From Fodinibius salicampi (GTDB taxonomy: Bacteria; Bacteroidota; Rhodothermia; Balneolales; Balneolaceae), in the NCBI RefSeq assembly GCF_039545095.1, contig NZ_BAABRS010000001.1, positions 372,001 through 436,000 of the forward strand: a DNA stretch of 64,000 nucleotides, written 5' to 3'. The notes under the pieces were generated by a model. That model was given only the letters and a program-made list of their open reading frames with translations. It was not told where the DNA came from and ran no database searches. The first letter of the stretch is position 1; every line of letters begins with the position of its first letter. The translations under genes and the position numbers were made by a program. Below, one piece after another: positions 55,601-62,997 of the stretch.

Positions 55601-55923
55601 ACATCGATACTGGCAAAATCCATCTCGGTTCCCCAGGCAAACTCAAGAGTTACATCCGACTGACCTGACCGCGAAATAGATCGTACCTGCTGGACATCCT
55701 TGACGACTCCCAAGGCCTCTTCAATTGGCTTGGAAACAAGGTTTTCAACTTCTGCCGGCGCAGCTCCTTCAAATTCCGTACGGACGGTAAGCGTAGGATA
55801 ACTGAGTTCAGGCAGCAGGTTGATATTAAGTCTGCTCAGTGAAACAAAGCCAAAAAGGATAATCCCAATCGTAAACATGGCGATCGTTACTTTGCGGCGA
55901 ATAGAAAAATCAATCAAATTCAT
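52615..55923 (-). CDS. RND efflux permease, first of two in the operon
   Basis: The protein has 1102 residues. N-terminal MNLIDFSIRRKVTIAMFTIG and the membrane-4 motif GIALGIGLLVDNSIVVLENI with Asp residues are typical of HAE1-type pumps. It is ~90 residues longer than its partner because of an insertion of about 50 residues between the two halves (about residues 515-585), rich in Lys, Glu and hydrophobic stretches. It resembles permeases that pair with a single periplasmic adaptor. It lies 36 bases after the adaptor gene and 1 base before the second permease. Substrate unknown. Confidence 0.93.
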   Translation of the reverse strand: MNLIDFSIRRKVTIAMFTIGIILFGFVSLSRLNINLLPELSYPTLTVRTEFEGAAPAEVENLVSKPIEEALGVVKDVQQVRSISRSGQSDVTLEFAWGTEMDFASIDVREKLDALQLPLEVGRPVILRFDPTLDPIIRYAFFIEDSQSERNPEVNYATYQDQQQSEYNINKLKRLRRFADDQIKKDLQAAQGVASIKISGGLEEEIQVAVNQYRLAHLNIPMQQITQVLGAENVNLSGGRLEEGTQQYLVRTLNQFQTVDDIRNVVITTQEGSPVYLKDLAEISQGYKEREAITRLNGQEAVEIAIYKEGDANTVNVAENVKLKMENVAQRLPEGMAVTKVYDQSTFISSAVNEVVDAGIIGGILAIIILYLFLRNFWATVIISLSIPVSVIATFNLMYGNDITLNIMSLGGIALGIGLLVDNSIVVLENISRHRDMGKTPLQAARDGAGEVGTAVIASTLTTIAVFFPLVFVHGIAGQLFRDQALTVTFSLLASLVVAITLIPMLSSLAGREKTEIEKPELREPKTKVGRWMRKARIFIFETVPTFFVGIISKLIHAISKGIMFVLNPLLNLFDKGFTSIEDRYPALLSWSLRHRFMVLSFAFMSLIGSLMLVPQLGMELIPSLSQGEFNVEFQLPPGTPIEQTDRALQKIQQTAGNVSSINTTFAVAGTGNKMDANPNQGGENWGELNVALTSGAGRTLEESTMGEIRTDLQRIPGLEYKFSRPALFTFDTPVEVEISGYNLDDLKKVSDQMVQRISDNSRFTDIKSTMEHGNPEIQITFDRSKAAALGLQVHEVADLVVSKVRGDVATRYSWRDQKIDVLVRAKEQDRSSATDIQNLIINPNSSSPIPLASIAEIKRATGPSEIRRTAQQRVAVISANLNYGDLSTAAEDIRSIINQTVMPTGIQAQVSGQNEEMTNSFESLLFALSLAVFLVYLVMASQFESLLHPFIILFTIPLALVGAILGLWITGSTISVVVFIGLILLAGIVVNNAIVLIDLINQYRERGMAKIKAILEGGKSRLRPILMTTLTTTLGLLPLAIGIGDGAELRAPMAITVIAGLVISTLLTLVVIPVMYAIMDRKVYKQPAVAGNESIQKDQGD

Positions 55924-55959
55924 AGTCGGGCTCCCCGTTAAGATATATAATGCTGGTTT

Positions 55960-57021
55960 TTAAAAGGAGACAATCTCAACTAAAGCACTGTCTTGCAGGC
56001 TGCTTTGGCCAATAGTTACTACGGTATCAGCGGGATTTAAACCTTCCAAAACCTCGATGTTATCCCCGTTTGAATAGCCGGTATTAATATTCCTTCGGTA
56101 TGCGAGTTTATTGTTAATAACAAAAACACTTTTAATACCATCTTCGCTTATCACGGCATTCTTGGGAATTAAAAGTGCATCCTGATGGGTGTCATATACA
56201 ATTCGAACACGTCCGAACATACCCGGCTTCAATTGCCGTGACTGGTCGTTTACAGATACCGTAACTTTAAATGTACCGGTTTCTGAATTTACAACCGGAC
56301 TTACGCGTAGAACCTTTCCCTCAAAGCTTGCTCCCTGTATGGCATCTACCTGAATGAGTGCTTGTTGTCCTTTGCTGAGTTTATCCATCTCGTGCTCAGG
56401 GATGTGTAAAATAGCCAGCAGGGGGTCGAAATCTGTGATTCTAAAGACTTCTTGGTCAACATTGATCATATTTCCCGCTTTAATTAGCCGTTCGGAAATG
56501 ACCCCGCTAATCGGAGCCTGGATTTTTGAATATTTCAGCTGCAACAGGGTAAGTTCATAATCCGATTTTTGTGCCTGGTATTCATAATTAGCATTTTCAA
56601 ATTCCTGGGCACTAATTAATTCTTTTTGAAAAAGTTCTTCCTTTCTATTGAGTTCATTCTTTAGGCGGTCCATCGTTGCTTTGGCACGTTGTGTTTCCAG
56701 TGCTAATTGTTCCTCATCCAATTCTGCTAAAATATCACCTGCATTTACAATGTCGCCCTCTTCAACGTTTAGCTTTTCAACTATACCCCTGACTTTAGCT
56801 ACAACCATGGCTTCTTCATCCGCTTCCAAAGTCGCCGTGCTGGAATAGTAGGCCGATATTTCACCGGAATTAGCAACAGCAATTTCGACAGGCACAGTGG
56901 CCGTGGAATCTTCATCCGTCATGTTTTTGGATTGGGTTTCGGAGCTGCAAGAAGAAAAAGTAACTGAGAAAAGTCCCAGCAAGCCAAGTATTATTAGTTG
57001 TGTAAAATATTTTATCGACAT
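55960..57021 (-). CDS. RND adaptor (membrane fusion) lipoprotein
   Basis: The protein has 353 residues. The N-terminal segment ends TFSSC (Cys25), a lipobox, so it is anchored to the inner membrane. The order is lipoyl half (GIVEKLNVEEGDIVNAGDIL), a short coiled-coil hairpin (~115-165), second lipoyl half (KIQAPISGVISERL), beta-barrel domain (LKPGMFGRVRIVYD) and membrane-proximal domain. It links the two permeases to an outer-membrane channel. It is the first gene of the operon adaptor-permease-permease on the minus strand. Confidence 0.93.
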   Translation of the reverse strand: MSIKYFTQLIILGLLGLFSVTFSSCSSETQSKNMTDEDSTATVPVEIAVANSGEISAYYSSTATLEADEEAMVVAKVRGIVEKLNVEEGDIVNAGDILAELDEEQLALETQRAKATMDRLKNELNRKEELFQKELISAQEFENANYEYQAQKSDYELTLLQLKYSKIQAPISGVISERLIKAGNMINVDQEVFRITDFDPLLAILHIPEHEMDKLSKGQQALIQVDAIQGASFEGKVLRVSPVVNSETGTFKVTVSVNDQSRQLKPGMFGRVRIVYDTHQDALLIPKNAVISEDGIKSVFVINNKLAYRRNINTGYSNGDNIEVLEGLNPADTVVTIGQSSLQDSALVEIVSF

Positions 57022-57185
57022 CGTCCCGAGCTTAAATTATTTTATTTTGATAACTACTCGGGATTACGAATAGGAATCACTAAAAGTTGCGATAAATTTT
57101 TTTAACGATTGGAAAAAATGACTGTAACTTTAAGATAGCACTGGATTAAGGCACATCAGTATTTATAAGTAAAATAAGTGTTTAG

Positions 57186-57202
57186 AGCCTATGGGATAGG
57201 CT
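57186..57202. other. small perfect hairpin after the amidase gene
   Basis: AGCCTAT-GGG-ATAGGCT has a 7-base stem and a 3-base loop, 20 bases beyond the amidase stop on the minus strand. It lacks a T-run, so an intrinsic terminator role is doubtful. Confidence 0.3.
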
Positions 57203-57221
57203 ATGCCTTGATAACAGATAA

Positions 57222-58886
57222 TTACTTTGTAAATAAAGTGGGATGGTCTCTGTGAAAGTCTGTAGCCTGCTGGTATTTATTTGCCACTTCAAGAAGCGTT
57301 TCCTCATCGAATAAATCTCCAATAAAGGTAATACTGGTAGGTTGGCCTTCATCAGTAAATCCATTGGGTAGTACAACGGATGGATGTCCCGTGAGGTTGG
57401 TTAATAAAAGATTATTTCCTCCATAAGTCGGAGAGATATAGAGATCTACTTCGTGCATCAGTGAATCCATTTTTCGGATAAGTTCCTGTCGGGCTCTGTT
57501 GGCCTGTATATATTCAACAGCCGGTATAAAGCGGGCAGATCGAAAGAGATTGGGCCATGCCGACTTGCCCTGCCGCACCATTTCATCATCTTTATCGCTC
57601 AGCGTAAGCTGGTCAAAAGCGGCGGCTCCTTCAGCCATTAGAATGAAGCTAAGGTCCCCGGTAGGATAATCTGGCAGCTCCATAGGAGTAAGTTTGGCGC
57701 CCAGATCTTTGAGCGTAGCCAGGGTGAGGCTGTCGCGCTTTTGGTTATCATAATCACTTTCAAAAGCTGATTTTAAATAACCGATAGTAAGTTCACTCAA
57801 ATTCACATCTGGAGTGTAATTAAAGGGGAGGTCAACAACCGTCTGATCTTTGCCGTCGGGACCTCGAATGGCATCAAAGACAATAGCAGCATCTTCTACT
57901 GATCGGGTGAGGGGACCTACTTTATCCATGCTCCAGCTCAGTGCCATTGCTCCGTGGCGGCTTACACGTCCGAAAGTAGGACGCAGGCCCGTAGCCCCGG
58001 TTCTGTTTGCGGGGGAGATAATTGATCCCCACGTTTCTGTCCCAATGGCAAAGGGAAAAAAGCCGGCAGAAGTACCGGCTGCAGATCCTGCGGAGGAGCC
58101 ACTGGAACCCTGATCGAGATTCCATGGGTTGCGGGTGGTGCCTCCAAACCAGACATCACCGTACGCAAGTGCGCCCAGGGTCGTTTTAGCAATAAGCACT
58201 GCTCCGGCTTCTTCCAGCTTTTTGGCAACCGTCGCTGTTTCATTACGGATCTGGTCTTTATAGGGTTCAGCACCCCATGTCGTTTTATAATCTTCAACAG
58301 CAAACAGGTCCTTCAGTCCATAGGGTATTCCGTGCAGGGGACCGTGATATTCCCCGTTTCCCAGTTCTTCATCCATCTTTTGGGCTTGTTCCAAAGCCAG
58401 TTCCTCGGTAACGGTGATTACTGCCTGGAGCGTATCATCGTACTGGACGATCCGATCCAAAAAAAATTTGGTGAGCTCTACCGACGTAATTTTATGCTGC
58501 CGGATGAGTGAGGCAAGTTGCCTGATGCTATAAAAGGCAAGATCAGCCTGGTTTTCCGGTAGATTTACATCGTGGGGAATATGCCATTCTATAGGTTTTT
58601 CTGTAGTGTCGAAGGTACGTCCTGCGGGAATGGGATTGAAATTTAAAGCGGGAGGGATGCTGTTATCCAACTTAAGTTTACGCAATGATTGGTAAGCCTC
58701 TAGGTTACTTTCGAGTTCGGTAATCATGGAATCCTGTTCAGCTTGGGTAAACTCTATACCGATTATTTTAGAGGCTTCACTAATTACATTGGAAGTAATA
58801 TCATCGTTGATGAAATGTACGGAAGTAAATGCCAGCAGGAATCCCAAAAAAAGTCCAAGTAGTAAGGTGTAAATTCGCTTGCCCAT
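57222..58886 (-). CDS. amidase signature family enzyme, membrane-anchored or exported
   Basis: The start is set at ATG 58886 (554 residues, MGKRIYTLLLGLFLGFLL); the 58937 ATG adds 17 residues before a basic-then-hydrophobic signal segment. It has the Ser-cisSer-Lys set: Lys in HGIPYGLKDLF, and the two serines in the glycine- and serine-rich GSSGSSAGSAAGTSAG stretch. The enzyme hydrolyses an amide bond; the substrate is unknown. The N-terminal hydrophobic segment means it acts outside the cytosol. It lies between the RND operon and the B12 locus, on the minus strand. Confidence 0.9.
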   Translation of the reverse strand: MGKRIYTLLLGLFLGFLLAFTSVHFINDDITSNVISEASKIIGIEFTQAEQDSMITELESNLEAYQSLRKLKLDNSIPPALNFNPIPAGRTFDTTEKPIEWHIPHDVNLPENQADLAFYSIRQLASLIRQHKITSVELTKFFLDRIVQYDDTLQAVITVTEELALEQAQKMDEELGNGEYHGPLHGIPYGLKDLFAVEDYKTTWGAEPYKDQIRNETATVAKKLEEAGAVLIAKTTLGALAYGDVWFGGTTRNPWNLDQGSSGSSAGSAAGTSAGFFPFAIGTETWGSIISPANRTGATGLRPTFGRVSRHGAMALSWSMDKVGPLTRSVEDAAIVFDAIRGPDGKDQTVVDLPFNYTPDVNLSELTIGYLKSAFESDYDNQKRDSLTLATLKDLGAKLTPMELPDYPTGDLSFILMAEGAAAFDQLTLSDKDDEMVRQGKSAWPNLFRSARFIPAVEYIQANRARQELIRKMDSLMHEVDLYISPTYGGNNLLLTNLTGHPSVVLPNGFTDEGQPTSITFIGDLFDEETLLEVANKYQQATDFHRDHPTLFTK

Positions 58887-59140
58887 GCGGGTAAATTTTA
58901 ATTGTAAAGTGAAAACAATATTAATATAACCTATCAAAACTAAAAAGAAGCGTATTCAGGTAACTTGTGGTAGTTAGAACTAATTTGGCCCGAAGGTAAC
59001 CGGATAGAAAGCAAACTATGGATAAGTGCATTTGAAAAAGGTATTAGCTTATGACAGATCAGACTATTATTTTCTTCCTCAAGTTATTTTTAACGTACTG
59101 ATTCGATATGGGTCCGTATTATTTATTTGTGAGATAATGC
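58887..59140. other. intergenic region upstream of the first riboswitch
   Basis: The divergent space between the amidase start and the B12 uptake operon. It must hold promoters for both. I see no gene and no clear -33/-7 pair. Confidence 0.4.
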
Positions 59141-59345
59141 GGTTAAAAGGGAATTCGGTGCTTCTTATAATTAAACCTGTAAGGAAAGTCCGAAGCAGTC
59201 CCCGCTGCTGTAAGCTCCTTAACGCTTTAAATCCTTCGATAACCACTGTTTCGTTTTCTAAAACGGGCGGGAAGGTTGTTTAAAGTGGAGTAAGCCAGAA
59301 GACCTGCCAGTATTGATGACGGAAAACGCTTTCGGGAGAAAAGCT
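59141..59345 (+). promoter_or_regulatory. cobalamin riboswitch controlling the B12 transport operon
   Basis: The conserved elements appear in order: GGGAATTCGGTG (59149-59160), GTCCGAAGCAGTCCCCGCTGCTGTAA (59188-59213, given here in part as GTCCGAAGCAG and CTGCTGTAA), and the B12 box AGCCAGAAGACCTGCCA (59293-59309). P5 is GCAG/CTGC with loop TCCCCG (59199-59204). P13 is GCTTT/AAAGC (59328-59344) with loop CGGGAGA; its CGGG can pair with the CCCG of L5. The loop GGGAG is also a ribosome-binding sequence 13 bases before the ATG at 59351. Binding of cobalamin would therefore hide the site (inference from the known kissing-loop design). Confidence 0.92.
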
Positions 59346-59350
59346 GATCC

Positions 59351-60541
59351 ATGATTTGCACGCGCTTGTACCAGCCCTGTACATTCATACTTTTGGTCGG
59401 ATATTTCATTTTATTGCTTCTTTCGGGAGCAGCTTGTCAGTCGGAACATCCGGATCAAACCCAGCCTGCGGTAACCGCCGATTCAGTTCATTTTTCTCAT
59501 AAGGTGCAAGCCAAGTACGCCGAAGGATTTCGCATCAGCTATCATAACAATCACAAGCTGCTCGAGATAATAAAGCCTTTTCAGGATCAGGTGGATACAC
59601 TCCGCTACGCATTGGTGCCCAGAGAGTTAAGTGATGAAGTGCAGGTTGAAGGTGCTGAAGAGATCGCAATCCCCATTAAAAGCCTGTTGGCCACATCAGC
59701 TACGCATATCGGACTTACAGATATGCTCGGAACCATCGATATAATTACCGGTATGGCTGGCGCCAATTATGTCTATCATAAAAAAGTTCGGCAGGGTATC
59801 GAAGAAGGTAACATAGTGAGCTTGCCACAAGGTGAACTAAACAAAGAAGAAGTGCTATCGCTCGATCCTGATTTAATGATGATATCGGGTGGGCAGTCGT
59901 CGCAGTTTGACAATTACAAAGTGCTTATGGATTCCGACATCAACGTGATGGTAAACTCGGAATGGCTCGAAACAACACCTCTGGGGAAGGCTGAGTGGGT
60001 AAAAGTGCTGGCCGCTCTGCTAAATAAAGAGAAACTCGCGAATGAGAAATTTGGACAGGTGGCCGAAAAATATAACCGGCTAAAGGCAAAGGTCGATACG
60101 GTGGATAAGATGCCACTGGTGATCAATAATATGCCGTATAAAGGCGCGTGGTTTGTGTCGGGCGGAGACAGCTTTACGGCCCAGTTTCTCAAAGATGCCG
60201 GCGCAGATTACCCATGGTATGATGAACATGACACAGGCGGACTCCGCAAGAGTTTTGAAGTGGTCTATGAGGTCGGACTCGAAGCCGATATTTGGATCAA
60301 TCCCGGAACAGCCGAAACCAAGGAAGATATTTTGGACAAAGATTCCCGGTTTAAAGATTTTAACCCCTATAAAACGGGTGAGATCTACAACAATAACCGA
60401 CGCACAAACGAAAGTGGGGGTAATGACTATTGGGAGTCGGGCGTGGTGCATCCCGAAATATTGCTGGCTGATTATATCAAGATCTTTCATCCCGATGTAT
60501 TGCCTGAGCACTCTCTGTATTACTACAAACAAGTTGAGTGA
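59351..60541 (+). CDS. BtuF-like cobalamin-binding ABC transporter lipoprotein
   Basis: The protein has 396 residues. The N-terminal hydrophobic segment ends SGAAC (Cys29), a lipobox. It then has the periplasmic binding protein class III (TroA/BtuF) pattern: ATSATHIGLTDMLG (~116-130), EEVLSLDPDLMMISGG, and VVHPEILLADYIKIFHPD near the end. The direct placement under a cobalamin riboswitch and the permease and ATPase that follow make cobalamin or a corrinoid the likely ligand. The stop TGA shares its A with the next ATG (60541). Confidence 0.88.
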   Translation: MICTRLYQPCTFILLVGYFILLLLSGAACQSEHPDQTQPAVTADSVHFSHKVQAKYAEGFRISYHNNHKLLEIIKPFQDQVDTLRYALVPRELSDEVQVEGAEEIAIPIKSLLATSATHIGLTDMLGTIDIITGMAGANYVYHKKVRQGIEEGNIVSLPQGELNKEEVLSLDPDLMMISGGQSSQFDNYKVLMDSDINVMVNSEWLETTPLGKAEWVKVLAALLNKEKLANEKFGQVAEKYNRLKAKVDTVDKMPLVINNMPYKGAWFVSGGDSFTAQFLKDAGADYPWYDEHDTGGLRKSFEVVYEVGLEADIWINPGTAETKEDILDKDSRFKDFNPYKTGEIYNNNRRTNESGGNDYWESGVVHPEILLADYIKIFHPDVLPEHSLYYYKQVE

Positions 60542-61605
60542 TGGCTGAGCAATCGACGCAATATCGCACGGGCATGCGTCCGCTTTACTTCTTTCTGCTT
60601 ATTGGCGGAGTGGCAGGGCTATTTCTGCTTAACCTGGCACTGGGTTCGGTGGATATACCTCTACACGAGATTGTACAAGTGCTACTGGGTGATGGATCGG
60701 TCCGCGACTCATGGCAGAAAATTGTGATCAATATTCGTATTCCCCGTGCGGTCACTGCAATTTTGGCTGGCAGTGCGCTATCCCTGGGAGGATTATTAAT
60801 GCAGACCCTCTTCCGGAATCCCCTGGCAGGTCCCTCTGTATTGGGGATAACCGCCGGGGCCAGCCTGGGAGTGGCTATCGTAATGCTGGCTGGAGGGACC
60901 ATCACCAGTATCTTTGCCATTCAGCAGCTTTCGGCAATGGGCAGCTGGCTGATTGTTATTGCGGCCAGCCTCGGTTCGGCGGGCGTACTGCTGCTTATTC
61001 TGTTGATCTCCATCAAAGTACGAGATAATGTAACGCTGCTCATCATCGGACTAATGGTTGGAAACATGACGATCGCTCTCGTGAGTATCTGGCAGTATTT
61101 TAGCCGGCCCGAACAGATACAGGATTACCTTATATGGACCTTTGGAAGCCTGGGTGGAGTGCCGCTGGAACAGCTTTGGATCCTGGGCGCTGTTACCATT
61201 GTAGGCACTTTAATAGCGTTGTTACTTGTTAAACCACTAAATGGCTTGCTATTGGGAGAAAGTTACGCCCGAAGTATGGGCTTATCCGTCACCTCTTCCC
61301 GGATATGGATTATCATAAGCACAAGTCTTTTAGCGGGGGGCATTACTGCTTTTTGTGGCCCGATTGGATTCATAGGTATTGCAGTGCCACATCTCACGCG
61401 CTCTCTATTCGGCACAAATGAACACCGGGTGCTGATACCCGGGACATTGCTGATGGGCGCGCTGCTCCTGCTTGTTTGTGATATTATTGCCCAGGTACCC
61501 GGGACTGCAACTACTTTACCTATTAGCGCCGTTACGTCCATGATTGGCGCCCCGGTTGTAATCTGGGTGATCATTCAACGCAAAAATTTACAGGCCTCAT
61601 TTTAA
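60541..61605 (+). CDS. BtuC-like FecCD permease
   Basis: The start is set at ATG 60541 (354 residues); the codon before it is an in-frame GTG. It is a FecCD-family protein with ten membrane segments. The diagnostic phrases are NIRIPRAVTAILAGSALSLGGLLMQ (given here as NIRIPRAVTAIL and GSALSLGGLLMQ), GLMVGNMT, and GPIGFIGIAVPHLTRSL near the C-terminus, which contacts the ATPase. It moves a corrinoid or iron chelate; the context points to B12. It overlaps both neighbours by one base (TGATG upstream, TAATG downstream). Confidence 0.9.
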   Translation: MAEQSTQYRTGMRPLYFFLLIGGVAGLFLLNLALGSVDIPLHEIVQVLLGDGSVRDSWQKIVINIRIPRAVTAILAGSALSLGGLLMQTLFRNPLAGPSVLGITAGASLGVAIVMLAGGTITSIFAIQQLSAMGSWLIVIAASLGSAGVLLLILLISIKVRDNVTLLIIGLMVGNMTIALVSIWQYFSRPEQIQDYLIWTFGSLGGVPLEQLWILGAVTIVGTLIALLLVKPLNGLLLGESYARSMGLSVTSSRIWIIISTSLLAGGITAFCGPIGFIGIAVPHLTRSLFGTNEHRVLIPGTLLMGALLLLVCDIIAQVPGTATTLPISAVTSMIGAPVVIWVIIQRKNLQASF

Positions 61606-62624
61606 TGGATCCCCATAAGCCTATCATATCTACAGAGAAATTAAGTATCGGATTCTCCGGTCGGGGAAGGGAAGCCCCTAAAACGGTGGCTGCTGGTATT
61701 GATGTATCGCTGAAGAGCGGGCAGGTGGTATGTTTGTTAGGGCCCAATGGATCGGGGAAATCCACCTTAATCCGAACACTTGCCGGACTTCATCCACCGT
61801 TAAATGGTGAAATAAGTTTGCTGGGAGAGTCGATGGCTCAACTTACCAATAAAGACATTTCCAAAAAGATAAGTACCGTTCTAACGGATCAGCTTACCAT
61901 AGGTAACTTGACCGTCCGGGAGCTGGTTTCTTTCGGCCGATCTCCCTATACGGGATGGTTTGGTTCTCTGGATAAGCGGGATACTCAAAAGGTGGAATGG
62001 GCCATTGAATCCACAGGTATTGCTTCTTTTGTGAACCGGGATGTACTACAGCTGAGTGATGGCGAGCGGCAAAAGGTGATGATTGCCCGTGCTTTGGCCC
62101 AGGATACCCCGGCCATGTTACTGGATGAGCCCACAGCCCATCTCGATTTGCCCAATCGGGTAAGTATTATTCGCTTGTTGAGGAAACTCTCGCATAATAC
62201 TCAGAAAGCGGTACTCTTTTCGACCCATGAGTTGGACTTAGCGTTAAAGGCTGCTGATCATTTATGGCTCATTAGTCTGCAGGGAGAAGTTATTACCGGA
62301 ACCCCGGAAGACCTCGTCTTGGATGGGACTTTTGAGTCGGTATTTGAAAAGGATAGCTTTGTCTTTGATCGGGCTACCGGTTCTTTTAAGCTGCACGAAC
62401 CATCCAAAATGCCTATTTATTTGTATGGAAATGAAGTAGGGGTGTTCTGGACACGGAGAGCTTTGGAACGTGCGGGCTATAAAGTGAAAGAATCAAATGG
62501 GGCCGGACTGGAAGTAAAGGTGCAGCAATCTGATGATGGGTTCCAGTGGATTGTAACTGAAAAAGGAAAGGGGCACCGGAAAGATTCTGTTCAGCATTTG
62601 TTATCGCTCCTCCATGATTTATAA
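61605..62624 (+). CDS. BtuD-like ABC transporter ATPase with C-terminal extension
   Basis: The protein has 339 residues. Walker A is GPNGSGKST (46-54), the signature is LSDGERQK (150-157; the usual LSGGQ has Asp and Glu substitutions), Walker B is MLLDEPTAHLD, and the switch His is in STHELDLAL. These fit a FecE/BtuD-type ATPase. Beyond the usual ~255 residues it carries an ~75-residue extension (~265-339, from PIYLYGNEVGVFWT) that is alpha/beta-like and unassigned. It ends the operon started at the first riboswitch. Confidence 0.9.
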   Translation: MDPHKPIISTEKLSIGFSGRGREAPKTVAAGIDVSLKSGQVVCLLGPNGSGKSTLIRTLAGLHPPLNGEISLLGESMAQLTNKDISKKISTVLTDQLTIGNLTVRELVSFGRSPYTGWFGSLDKRDTQKVEWAIESTGIASFVNRDVLQLSDGERQKVMIARALAQDTPAMLLDEPTAHLDLPNRVSIIRLLRKLSHNTQKAVLFSTHELDLALKAADHLWLISLQGEVITGTPEDLVLDGTFESVFEKDSFVFDRATGSFKLHEPSKMPIYLYGNEVGVFWTRRALERAGYKVKESNGAGLEVKVQQSDDGFQWIVTEKGKGHRKDSVQHLLSLLHDL

Positions 62625-62759
62625 ATCACTAGCAAGGAGTAGGTATAAGCAAAGTGATACGCATTTATTTATGGTTAAGGAAATTTTAAGATAGAAAATT
62701 AAGTTTCATTTTATCCATAAACGCCCTACTTTTCCTACGCTCTTTGAAATAGTGTGTTG

Positions 62760-62985
62760 GTTTCCGCCAGCTGGCGGATGAAAAGGGAATTCCGTGCTCC
62801 GTATCAAGTTTTTGAACGGAAATTCGGAAGCTGTACCCGCAACTGTAAATCCATGCAAGTGATGTCTCCAACCTTTTGCCACTGTCCGCCGAATAGCGGA
62901 TGGGAAGGCCGGACATCAGGATGAGCCAGAAGACCTGCCATACAATTTCTATTTCTTGAGAAACTTTCGGGAGTTAAAGTTTCTG
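62760..62985 (+). promoter_or_regulatory. cobalamin riboswitch controlling the BtuB-like receptor
   Basis: The conserved elements are GGGAATTCCGTG (62785-62796), GCTGTACCCGCAACTGTAA (62830-62848) and the B12 box AGCCAGAAGACCTGCCA (62924-62940), identical to that of the first riboswitch. P13 is AAACTTT/AAAGTTT (62961-62967 / 62976-62982) with loop CGGGAGTT, able to pair with CCCG (62836-62839) of L5. The ATG follows at 62998 with GAGG (62987-62990) as a nearer ribosome-binding site, so here masking could be less direct than in the first copy. Confidence 0.92.
62763..62778. repeat. 16-base perfect palindrome at the start of the second riboswitch
   Basis: TCCGCCAGCTGGCGGA is self-complementary. 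A related hairpin, TCCGCC...GCGGATGG, recurs at 62885-62902 inside the riboswitch. Such palindromes are dispersed in some bacterial genomes. It lies just 5' of the conserved GGGAATTCCGTG element. Confidence 0.55.
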
Positions 62986-62997
62986 CGAGGACATTTT

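Noticed and set aside
59026-59283. 85-codon plus-strand frame over the first riboswitch
   Set aside because: It runs through the conserved riboswitch core, which explains the sequence; no protein features.
62686-62916. 76-codon minus-strand frame over the second riboswitch
   Set aside because: It is fully antisense to the conserved cobalamin riboswitch elements.
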